Positions 28,346 to 37,652 of a stretch of 64,000 nucleotides of DNA are shown piece after piece. This stretch comes from Branchiostoma floridae. Taxonomy: Eukaryota > Chordata > Leptocardii > Amphioxiformes > Branchiostomatidae. The notes beneath the pieces are model-generated. The model was not told where the DNA came from and did no database searches. It saw nothing but the letters and a program-made list of their open reading frames with translations. Every line of letters starts with the position of its first letter. The first letter of the stretch is position 1. Location: NCBI RefSeq assembly GCF_000003815.2, contig NC_049989.1, positions 21,719,820 to 21,783,819 on the forward strand, written 5' to 3'. Position numbers and translations under genes: made by a program.

Positions 28346-29301
28346 GCTGAATAGCACCAATTGGGTTGCGGTTACTTGTTATTGCTCTGTGTGGATACGT
28401 GTAGAAAGAGAAAAGCATTTTACCAGCAGCTACTTTTGGTCTCCTCGCTGAGGCTGTACTGACGCTGAACAAAAAAGAAGTACAAAGTCAAAAAACGAGA
28501 ATTAAACCAAAGTCGCATCTTCCACACACACACAAAATAGCTTATCTCCAAGATGTATGGCTTTCTTGTTATCTCTTTTTGTGTTGGGGCGCCCCATGGT
28601 TTGTATGGTATGACATTAATATCCATTTTACGATATTTTACTTTCAATTCATTTACAACTGCTTTGTATGATTAACAGTGTGGTCGAAAACCTTTTTTTT
28701 TCATTTTTGAAAATAGACAAAAATTTATGCGAGTGTGGATGTCACTTACATGATGAAATCGACATGGCCTAAGTAAATAAGCGAGAAAATGAAAATTCCA
28801 GCCTCTAAGTTTATACACACTAAACAGGTTACACTGAAGCACATTTACAATGTAGGATGTCAGTAGAAAGTCAGGTGTCAAGATAGCCTACACAAGATTT
28901 GATGGGAATGGTGAGTTACACAACGCTTGTTTCTATTTACTTTATCAGATCAACCATGACAGTCACTTCATATACATGACACAAGCCTACATCACAATTA
29001 TTTGTAATGTTCAACACTCACGCTATAGTATATCTATTTCTGTGTATAGCATAGCTTAGTGACAACGGTAGACAAGTTCTTCTGTTGACCTGTACCTACA
29101 CCCATACACATTCTAAGTTACATTGTATTCATCAGCGTATTAATTATGCTAGCATCTGATTTCAGACAGCATCTGTCTTCAGACCTGAATACCCAAACTG
29201 CTCACAAAACACGTAGTCTCTCTTCACCCGTACGGCTTCTCATATGTTTGGATAAATAAGACTTTTATCAAAGCCGTCCTGTACCCACACTCGCTACTCA
29301 T
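28346..29301. other. Intergenic, no feature seen
   Basis: AT-rich sequence between the TLR C 3' end and the zinc-finger pseudogene. I see no open frame with recognisable similarity, no RNA gene and no repeat beyond short homopolymers. Confidence 0.5.
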
Positions 29302-30130
29302 TTAGAGTTTCTTTTCTGTGTGTTTGACCCGGTGTTGGTTCAAGATGAACTTATGTGCAGTAGAAAAGTCACACTGGTCACACTTGTGATGTTTTTCACC
29401 TGTATGATGTCTCATGTGTCGGAATAACTGAGACTTCCGAGCTGCCCTGTGTCCGCACTCCCCACACATGAAGGGTTTTGAGTGCTTTGCTAGATGTAGG
29501 TACAAGGTGGATTTCTGTGCAGCAGAAAAATCACACTGATCACACTTGTAGGGTCTTTCTCCTGTGTTTGTCTTCATGTGATTGGAAAGACCATCCTTGT
29601 CAGGGATCCTGCGCCCACACTGTATAGAGGGGTTCTGGGCAGTGTGTTTTGCTAGATGTCTGTCCAAATTGCATTTCCTTGCTGCTAGAATAGTCACACT
29701 GGTCACATTTGTAGGGGTATTTACCAGTATGAGTTCTCNNNNNNNNNNNNNNNNNNNNNNNNNNNNNNNNNNNNNNNNNNNNNNNNNNNNNNNNNNNNNN
29801 NNNNNNNNNNNNNNNNNNNNNNNNNNNNNNNNNNNNNNNNNNNNNNNNNNNNNNNNNNNNNNNNNNNNNNNNNNNNNNNNNNNNNNTATGAGTTCTCATA
29901 TGTTGGAATAAGTTAGACTTCCAAGCTGTCCTGTACCCACACTCACCACACATGTAGGGTTTCTCTCCAGTTTGTGTTTCTGTCTGATTGTCCAAACTGG
30001 TTTTGGCTCCTGTCGGCAATCTTCAATCTTGCTTGCATCTCTGTCCAACACAACTTCAGTAGGAGACCCATCACAGTGGTTCTGTGGAACAGCAGTAGGA
30101 GACCCATTACCTGCCTCTGCCATGTCTGAC
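29302..30130 (-). pseudogene. C2H2 zinc-finger gene 1, degraded
   Basis: Read on the minus strand, a leader MAEAGNGSPTAVPQNH starts at 30123, followed by fingers of alternating CGECGYR and CDQCDYS type with TGEKPY linkers. A one-base loss near 30020 shifts the leader out of frame with the fingers. A second shift lies near 29690. One finger near 29620 keeps only one cysteine of its pair (QNPSIQCGRRIPDKD). It ends HRVKHTEKKL. A gap of 148 N covers part of the array. The leader matches the neighbouring gene at 33341-34552, so this is a tandem duplicate. A splice acceptor (TCCATTAG) precedes the leader at 30131. If functional it would be a DNA-binding nuclear protein, but the lesions argue against this. 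Confidence 0.75.
29739..29886. other. Assembly gap of 148 N in the zinc-finger array
   Basis: Unknown bases bordered on both sides by the same finger text (TATGAGTTCTC), consistent with an assembly problem in a tandem repeat of finger units. Confidence 0.95.
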
Positions 30131-31265
30131 CTAATGGACAGAAAATTGAAAATATGAAGCACATAAATCAAACATATGGTGAGTCATAAGTGTATTATTA
30201 CTGCTGATAAAAGAGATGGGAAGTTGGTACAAAGTCTGACGAGCCCCCACTGACCCACTCCCATCACAATGGCTTGAACTGTGAGGAGAGCATCCCCACA
30301 GATAACACTGTACAGTACCTAGTCCCTATCCAGTACTTTATGTCTGTGGTAAAGATCCAGCAACAGAGAGAAGAAAGGTTTGCTTCTTCTTCATGTAACG
30401 TCCAACTTCAAAGTGGTTGAAGGCTCTGGACGTGGTACTGGTAGAGGGTCGTTTGGCTTTGGGTGGTCGTTTTTTACTACTTTACTTTGTGTTTGTATGG
30501 GTGTAGTATGAGTGGTATGAGACCAGTAGCCTAGCTCCTCAAGGGCAGGGGCGCTAATCCCTGTCCGCCTCCCTGTAGCTGGGAGGTGGTGAGTACCCGC
30601 TACAATTGCTACAGTTACTGTAAGGGCAGCCGCAGTGCGACTGAACCAACAGACGCAGACTGGTACGTTGAAGCAAATGAACAAATCGCCGAATAAACCA
30701 GTTCTGAGGATTAGTGCAACGGCTCATTAATTCGGCGATAGCAAAAAAACAACAGTCGCACTGGGGCTACTGTAAGAGTTACAAATGAATAAGAAGGTGG
30801 TGTATTTGTATTTGTAACTCAACAAACTTATTTTCGTCAAAGTTGTATAACAGTGGAATATCTATTGCCTGTCTCTGCCATGTGACATTGTCTATTAGTC
30901 TTTAACCTACTAATATGGACACTGCCCCCCCCCCCCCCCCCCATTCATTTCCATGAATTGGCATTACAAACGATTTCTTCAAAATTGTCCAAATTTAACC
31001 ACACATGTGACCTGGAAATTTTTTGTCTCTGTTTACAGGTTTTTTTGGGTGCATTATTTCTGAAGATATTAGAGCACCCGTTAGAGTTTGTTTCTATTAA
31101 ACGACCCTCTTTTGTCTCTACAGCAGTTTTGCGCCCCCCCCCCCTTCCAATTTTCTCAATCAAAGTCTTACATTCCGCCGCAATGCCGCACATACGCCAG
31201 GGAGATGACCTATAGCCCATATGCTTCACCATAATGTTCATATTTAGCATAATCCAAGTTCTTAC
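30131..31265 (-). other. Candidate intron of zinc-finger gene 1
   Basis: Between an acceptor-like site at 30131 and a donor-like site (GCAG then GTAAGAAC, read on the minus strand) at 31265. It contains nested inverted repeats at 30619-30775 and C-runs at 30926-30942 and 31134-31143. No protein-coding gene is recognised. Confidence 0.4.
30619..30775. repeat. Nested inverted repeats
   Basis: Outer arms: GCAGCCGCAGTGCGACTG (30626-30643) against CAGTCGCACTGGGGCTAC (30753-30770). Inner arms: TCGCCGAAT (30686-30694) against ATTCGGCGA (30730-30738). It could be a foldback element or MITE end. No coding frame. Confidence 0.55.
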
Positions 31266-31440
31266 CTGCTTCCAGTGTTGAATTTTACCTTCACAACCCC
31301 GCAGTGTCTTCCTTCCTCCGCACAGGCGAACATAGGGGTGAAAGGTGAACTCATTATGGGTGAAAGGTCATATCTTATACCTGGTTATCCGATTTAGTGT
31401 CTTTAGAAGTTCTGCCTACATTGTAAAAGGGTCGCGCCCA
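31266..31440 (-). promoter_or_regulatory. Candidate 5' exon and promoter of zinc-finger gene 1
   Basis: The minus strand reads ACTGGAAGCAG then GTAAGAAC, a good donor. The sequence on its 5' side, with two GGTGAAAGGT blocks (read on the + strand) and TCTGCCTACATT, is repeated at 35245-35400 in front of the second zinc-finger gene. Conservation of both parts suggests a shared promoter and noncoding exon. Confidence 0.45.
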
Positions 31441-33189
31441 TCCGCTGACATGTTTGCTTTTGTGTCTTTCTTTATTGCTTCTTTATGAAGGATATTTAAA
31501 ACTTTCATACGCGGGATACATATGTTTTAGATAGAAACAATAAAAATAATCATCGTTCTTCCCGTAAGACAGGCAACCATCACAATGGCAGTTGCCTTGC
31601 TTCTGTTACGAGTCTATTTGAAGTATTTCCCTCTTTACAAGTGGTTGTCATCTACTTTCAAGTTAAACGCGGGTATAGTACTGCCTTTGTTGTCTTCAAA
31701 CTTCAAACCACCACTAGGAGCTTCTACTGGATTTAAGACCATAATATTCATCTGCAACTGTTGTTTTAGAAGTGGAGTAATTATTGTGTAATGTACATAT
31801 CCTGACATGGGCTGTAGATTGATGTACAAACTACAGCCCAAGGGAGAACCAAGGATTTAATGTTGTAACCTTTGAAAGTTATATGGCCATTTGAGAGACG
31901 TTTCTGTGAGGTTTGTTGGAGGTAGTTTGAAAGTTTGCAACTTGTATGGCCAGCAAAATATGAGACAAAGATATTTGCTCTTATATTGAATTGCTTTCAT
32001 TTCCACGTGTCTAAAACTACCATAAATTGAATCAAGGAGATTATATAGACTATACAACCTCCTTGATTGATATTCTTATATATTCTTACCTATTAGCCAA
32101 CATCTTCAGAGCAATTACAGTCGCTTCATATAAACTCTTCATGATCATAAATCTTTAATCATGTAAATAACTCCAGATGTAAACCAATATCTAACAGTGT
32201 ACAGGCTAGTAAACAAGTGAGAAAACCAACATCGAGCCTCTACGTTTATGCACAATTGTTACCCTGAAGAGACATTTTGGAGGATGTCAGTAGAAAGTCA
32301 GCTGTCAGGATGTCAGTACTCGATAGATAGAGACTAAGTAGCTGTACAGTTGCTGTACAGTGTTATCATATCTGTAGGGATTCTCTTCTGCATCCTTCTC
32401 ACAGTTCTAGTACCACAGGGGATGTGGGTAATACCGTATGTTAATGCCCCTTCAAGCAGGAACGTTGCAAACACGTCTCCACAAATAAAGGTTTACAAAT
32501 ATGGGACTTTACACTTTGACCTTAACCCACAATGCACCACAAGTGCAGATGCACACTTGGAACTGTGAAATGATTTGCACACAATGGCGTGAGACACATG
32601 TACGTGTGGTGTTAAGCCTTAAGGAAGCAGAACACAGCTTTCGGCCTATAGGGATTTCTATATGTTATGGACCATAAGGTGACTGATACTGACACAGATA
32701 AAATTATAGTAGGGTGCAGTTTCCAAGCTAGACAGACAAACCAATATGTTGAAGTAAGCTACAAAATATCTTTAAAAAACAAACAGAAAAAGCTATCATT
32801 TTGAACTTTTTTATGCCTCTTTGAAATGGTCATGTGGGGCTGTGCGGAACTGCAGCTGTAAAGGTCACACGCATGGATACACCAAACTGGCAAACATCAT
32901 GATCTTTTAAATTCGATCTCAAAGTCTAATCATCATACTACCATTTAGCAAAGTTCACGACCAACTTTAAAGTTACTGGGTTTTGTTTTGAGGCGTTTCT
33001 AAATTTTAGTTCCATTACTTTTTACACCAACATCATTGAAAGTACTGTGTTCTTAGTCCATCCATTTTCTCTTTTCCATATGATTGTATGTATGGCTGGA
33101 TAAGTTCTGTTTAACTGAACCTGAACTTCGTACACAATTAAAGTTTCTCATCAGTGTGCGAAGGTGGATGCCGGACAACATCTGATTTC
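31441..33189. other. Intergenic, no gene seen
   Basis: AT-rich. It has a short hairpin GGGCTGTAG / CTACAGCCC near 31810-31840 and another, AATCAAGGAG / CTCCTTGATT, at 32030-32069. Part of 32160-32300 resembles 28770-28870 (minus-strand zinc-finger 3' flank), again showing duplication of the zinc-finger unit. Confidence 0.45.
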
Positions 33190-33340
33190 CGAGCTGCTGA
33201 AAGCTCACACTTGTAGTTTTTGTTCACTCGTATGGGTTCTCATATGTTTGCAGAAATTAGACTTCTAAGACATTCTGAAAGCGAATATATATATGGATTA
33301 TCTCCTTCAGTGATTGGCCAAATGTTTGTTCAAAGTGGAC
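33190..33340 (-). pseudogene. Relic zinc fingers beyond the end of gene 2
   Basis: The minus strand after the stop of gene 2 still shows HKSTLNKHLAN-like text in another frame and an MRTHTSEQK-like linker. The finger array was once longer and was cut by a frame-disrupting change at the last linker. Confidence 0.5.
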
Positions 33341-34552
33341 TTATGCATGTAGCAGTTTGTCTCTTGTATGAGTCTTCATATGCCGGGATAAGCTGGACTT
33401 CCGTGCTGCCCTGTACCCACACTCGCCACACATGAAGGGCTTGTTACCAGTGTGCTTTGCTAGATGATAGTTCAACGCAGATTTATCTGCTGCAGAATAG
33501 TCACGCTGGTCACACTTGTAAGGTTTTTCACCGGTATGAGTTCTCATATGTTGGAATAAGTGAGATTTCAAAACTGCCCTGTACCCACACTCCCCACACA
33601 TGTAGGGCTTGTTACCAGTGTGCTTTGCTAGATGATGGCCCAAAGCAGATTTATCTGCTGCAGAATAGTCACACTGGTCACACTTGTAGGGCTTTTCTCT
33701 TGTATGAGTCTTCATATGCCGGGATAAGTTAGACTTTTGAGCTGTCCTGTACCCACACTCCCAACACAAGTGGGGTTTGTCACCGGTGTGTTTGGCTGCT
33801 AGATGGGTGTCCAAAGTGTTTTTTGTAGCAGCAGAATAGTTGCACTGGTCACATTTGTAAGGTTTTTCTTTTGTATGAGTTCTCATATGTTGGGATAAGT
33901 GAGACTTCAAAACTGCCCTGTACCCGCACTCCCCACACATGTAGGGTTTGTCACCATTGTGTTTGGCAAGGTGATCGTTCAAAGTGGATTTCTTTGCTGC
34001 AGAATAGTCACACTGGTCACACTTGTGAGGTTTTTCACCGGTATGAGTTCTCATATGTTGGAATAAGTGAGATTTCAAAACTGCCCTGTACCCACACTCC
34101 CCACACATGTAGGGTTTGGTACCAGTGTGCTTTGCTAGATGATAGTCCAAAGCAGATTTATCTGCTGCAGAATAGTCACACTGGTCACACTTGTAGGGTT
34201 TTTCACCTGTATGTGTTCTCATATGTTTGGAAAGGTTTCCCTTGTAAGCTGACCTGTACCCACACTCCCCACATATGTAGGGTTTCTCTCCAGTGTGTAT
34301 GACAAGATGTTGCTTCAAGGTGGCTTTTTGTACTGCAGAATAGTCACACTGGTCACACTTGTAGGGTTTCTCTGAAATATGTGTTTCTGGATGACTGTCC
34401 AAACTGGTTTTGGTTCCCGTCGGCTTGTCTTCAAACTTGCTTGCATCTCTGTCCAATAAAACTCCAGTAGGAGACCCACCACAAACATTCTGGGGAACAG
34501 CAGTAGGAGACCCATTACCTGCCTCTGCAGCTGGTTTGAAAAGATGAAACAC
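33341..34552 (-). CDS. C2H2 zinc-finger protein 2 (12 fingers, truncated array)
   Basis: An open frame of 403 codons. Leader of about 55 residues (AEAGNGSPTAVPQN, GVLLDRDASKFED), then 12 fingers alternating CDQCDYSA and CGECGYR types, so the repeat is a pair of fingers of 56 residues. Linkers are TGEKPY-like, typical of DNA-binding arrays. Finger 11 reads CDQRDYS, so its second zinc cysteine is Arg. Finger 7 has an extra residue (HLAAKH). The protein stops in a linker (TRDKLLHA), and finger relics follow out of frame. A probable acceptor near 34524-34531 implies a 5' exon, so the true start may differ. Likely a nuclear transcriptional regulator; targets unknown. Confidence 0.82.
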   Translation of the reverse strand: MFHLFKPAAEAGNGSPTAVPQNVCGGSPTGVLLDRDASKFEDKPTGTKTSLDSHPETHISEKPYKCDQCDYSAVQKATLKQHLVIHTGEKPYICGECGYRSAYKGNLSKHMRTHTGEKPYKCDQCDYSAADKSALDYHLAKHTGTKPYMCGECGYRAVLKSHLFQHMRTHTGEKPHKCDQCDYSAAKKSTLNDHLAKHNGDKPYMCGECGYRAVLKSHLSQHMRTHTKEKPYKCDQCNYSAATKNTLDTHLAAKHTGDKPHLCWECGYRTAQKSNLSRHMKTHTREKPYKCDQCDYSAADKSALGHHLAKHTGNKPYMCGECGYRAVLKSHLFQHMRTHTGEKPYKCDQRDYSAADKSALNYHLAKHTGNKPFMCGECGYRAARKSSLSRHMKTHTRDKLLHA

Positions 34553-35244
34553 ATCAGAGAATCTATTGTACAGTAACAGATCGACTTGTTTACTTGCATA
34601 TTACACTATGCCAATACGCCATTTATGTTCATATTCCTGTACTATACATGTATGTAGTTATAGACCTTAGACGAATGTCATTGTATTAAAATTGACTTAT
34701 CACTGTTGCCTTACAATTGTACCATGTGCAAATGTCGTGCAATAAAGTTCATTCATTCATTCATTCATCATTAAAAAAACGACGTATGATAAATCAATAA
34801 TACATGTTTTTCTGTTGATAGCAAAAATTGCTACAACTGTCTGCCCTCTACTTCCCTCGCATCCTCGTGTACTCCTTCTTCACCCCCCCCCCCCCCCCCA
34901 CCACCACACACACACACGCAAAACTACCGAGGTCACGGGTAAATTTCTCATCACTCGGTTTCCAGTGAGGAACCCGTGACCCGCGTAGCCTTGCCACACA
35001 CACATTTCTTGTTCATGCATCTGTTTTTCAAACCATATCTTTAAAGTTATTAACGTCGCGCATGGTTCTAAGAGTTCGAAAGACGTCGACCTTGAGACGT
35101 GTGGTTTCGCCCCCTCCCCTCCGGAGTTTCCCCACCATCGAAAGTCTTACTTTCCGTCCTAATGTGACCCCTACGCCATAGAAATGACCTATAATTTCTC
35201 TGCGTCACGATTAAGCAGTCATTTAGTATAATTCTCGTTCTTAC
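34553..35244. other. Candidate intron of zinc-finger gene 2, with retrotransposon tail
   Basis: Non-coding. 34660-34768 ends GTGCAATAAAGTTCATTCAT and (CATT)n, the 3' end of a non-LTR element. A C-run at 34885-34900 and a CACA run follow. The donor-like site at 35240-35244 (minus strand) would end exon 1. Confidence 0.4.
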
Positions 35245-35430
35245 CTGCTTCCAGTGTTGATTTTTACCTTTACACAATCCCGCAAACGTCTTCTAAGCGA
35301 ATTAAAGGGTGAAAGGTGAAATTCGCCTGGGTGAAAGGTCATCTTTCATACCTTGTTACCCAATTTAGTGTCTCGAAAGCTCTGCCTACATTATAAGCGG
35401 TACGTCCGCTGATCTTTCTGTTTCCTTTCT
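35245..35430 (-). promoter_or_regulatory. Candidate 5' exon and promoter of zinc-finger gene 2
   Basis: Paralogous to 31266-31440: CACTGGAAGCAG then GTAAGAAC on the minus strand, with GGTGAAAGGT blocks and CTCTGCCTACATTATAA on the + strand. Same interpretation as for gene 1. Confidence 0.45.
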
Positions 35431-37114
35431 GTTTACATTATTTTTTTACTTTCGGTCATTTTCATTTTCATTGTAACGGGAGGGGGGCCATCTTTCGACA
35501 CCCGTTCTAAGTGGATGCGCATGGCTTTTGTCAATGTTTTACAGTGAACTCATCAAAAACAAGTTAAGATCTTGTATGCATCCATATAACTGTTATTGAA
35601 GCTGTACAGATATATATTTCATTTAACAGTAGCGTTCCGCACTGTACTTTGACAGCGCACGAAACTTACGGCAGGTTTTCGGCTTGCGTCCTAGCAGAAC
35701 GTTCCAACACAAAAAAGGGGTCCAAAGTCCGACATAGTAACAACCAGACCATCGCCGTGCATTTTTAAACAACTTATGCAAATAGAATAGCACTAAAAGT
35801 CTTCATTATAATTTTTTGGTACCAAATATGGGTCATATTTTGTATTACGCGACTTATTCAAATAAGGTGTGTTAAAACGTTTACCTCTCACGGTGAGACC
35901 AACTTGCCGCAAAACGGCAGCGCGTTGTTACGTTGGGCTGTGATGGCATTTTCGCTTTTCGGCTTCCTTGACTGCCTTTTCATCCTGTCTTTTGGCAGCA
36001 GCAATGACTACAGGATTTTTTAGTCGGTAGGGATCGATTTTTCTTGAATGTCTGTCGCTCGACGGACGGGTTGACTGAGTTCAACGTGTTGAGCATCGCT
36101 CGCCCGCCTTCGTGCGTGATAGTAAAATGGCGGGGCTCCGACTGCGTGAACATTGTGGCATCATTTTAGCTCCGTTTATCCAACCCAGTTAAAGGCAGAA
36201 CAGAACACAGGTATTATTTTTCGGAAGGCTAATAAACATCATTTCTATGTGTGGTGGTATTTTTTCACATGTCTTATTTTGCGAAGAATAATTCAAGAGT
36301 TTCCCGGGCCATGGTCTCGATACGTTCGCTCGTCAACTTGCACGGAAGGCGTCAAACTTGTGCAAGTTTTTCAATCGTTATCTGTGGGACTTGCTAACTT
36401 CGACACATACCCCGTCTTTGTAGTTATTTACAACAAGGTTTAGTCTACAGCTAGTGTACTTCTCATGTGCAGGCATCTATGCATTTCTCCGCAACAATGA
36501 TTTTTAAAACCTGTCGAAATTTGGACCCCTGTCAAAGTATGGCCCCCTCCCGTTAATATATTTAGGACTTTCATGCACGGGACTTACAAAATCTAAGATG
36601 GCAAAATAACCAATGGAGTTGGATAGCATCTTGTGTACAAAATCCATTCTTTGTATTAATTTTTGATCTTCGCGTTATAATAATCAACTAATATCACCAT
36701 TATATATGATCCCATCCTCCCAATCCCACACCACACCGGGTTTACGGAAAAGCCTGGGCCCAGCAGGCTAGCCTGCAGGCTAGCCAGGCCACCCTTTGTG
36801 GGCCCCAAGGCTATGGTTGGGGTTTGGGCTGATAGTGGAATTTTTTTTAAACCTAAAACTGGGTAACCGACAATTCCAGTACATGCAGGGTGCATTGGAC
36901 AGAAGGCAAAAGTTTGGTCATATCTATGGGGGATTGGGGTTGGTTTACAGCAACGAACAATCAACATCCACAACAGGAACTCCCAGGCTTAGTACATTTA
37001 CTTTTCCTTTGACTATACTGCCAGTCTTTCCTACAATATAGTGTCTATCAGTAATGGTCCTGCATCCGAGAAAGGAATAACACAACACTATACAACCCCC
37101 CCCCCCCTCACATC
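35431..37114. other. Intergenic, CpG-richer patch, no gene recognised
   Basis: 35900-36140 is locally rich in CG and contains AAAATGGCGGGG (36123-36134), promoter-like. The minus strand at about 35945-36080 could encode a short Lys/Arg-rich segment (VVIAAAKRQDEKAVKEAEKR). A perfect 20-base palindrome lies at 36766-36785. Nothing else is supported. Confidence 0.35.
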
Positions 37115-37652
37115 NNNNNNNNNNNNNNNNNNNNNNNNNNNNNNNNNNNNNNNNNNNNNNNNNNNNNNNNNNNNNNNNNNNNNNNNNNNNNNNNNNNNNN
37201 NNNNNNNNNNNNNNNNNNNNNNNNNNNNNNNNNNNNNNNNNNNNNNNNNNNNNNNNNNNNNNNNNNNNNNNNNNNNNNNNNNNNNNNNNNNNNNNNNNNN
37301 NNNNNNNNNNNNNNNNNNNNNNNNNNNNNNNNNNNNNNNNNNNNNNNNNNNNNNNNNNNNNNNNNNNNNNNNNNNNNNNNNNNNNNNNNNNNNNNNNNNN
37401 NNNNNNNNNNNNNNNNNNNNNNNNNNNNNNNNNNNNNNNNNNNNNNNNNNNNNNNNNNNNNNNNNNNNNNNNNNNNNNNNNNNNNNNNNNNNNNNNNNNN
37501 NNNNNNNNNNNNNNNNNNNNNNNNNNNNNNNNNNNNNNNNNNNNNNNNNNNNNNNNNNNNNNNNNNNNNNNNNNNNNNNNNNNNNNNNNNNNNNNNNNNN
37601 NNNNNNNNNNNNNNNNNNNNNNNNNNNNNNNNNNNNNNNNNNNNNNNNNNNN
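37115..37652. other. Assembly gap of 538 N
   Basis: Unknown bases following a C-run at 37098-37107. Confidence 0.95.

Noticed and set aside
30540-30610. Possible tRNA-like segment
   Set aside because: No cloverleaf with consistent acceptor stem and A/B boxes could be built.
33457-34302. Plus-strand open frames with SYVGISE and CTHTPHTC repeats
   Set aside because: Antisense image of the zinc-finger array.
36153-36443. Open frame of 96 codons
   Set aside because: No recognisable domain, low-complexity start and no conserved context. I cannot support a gene.
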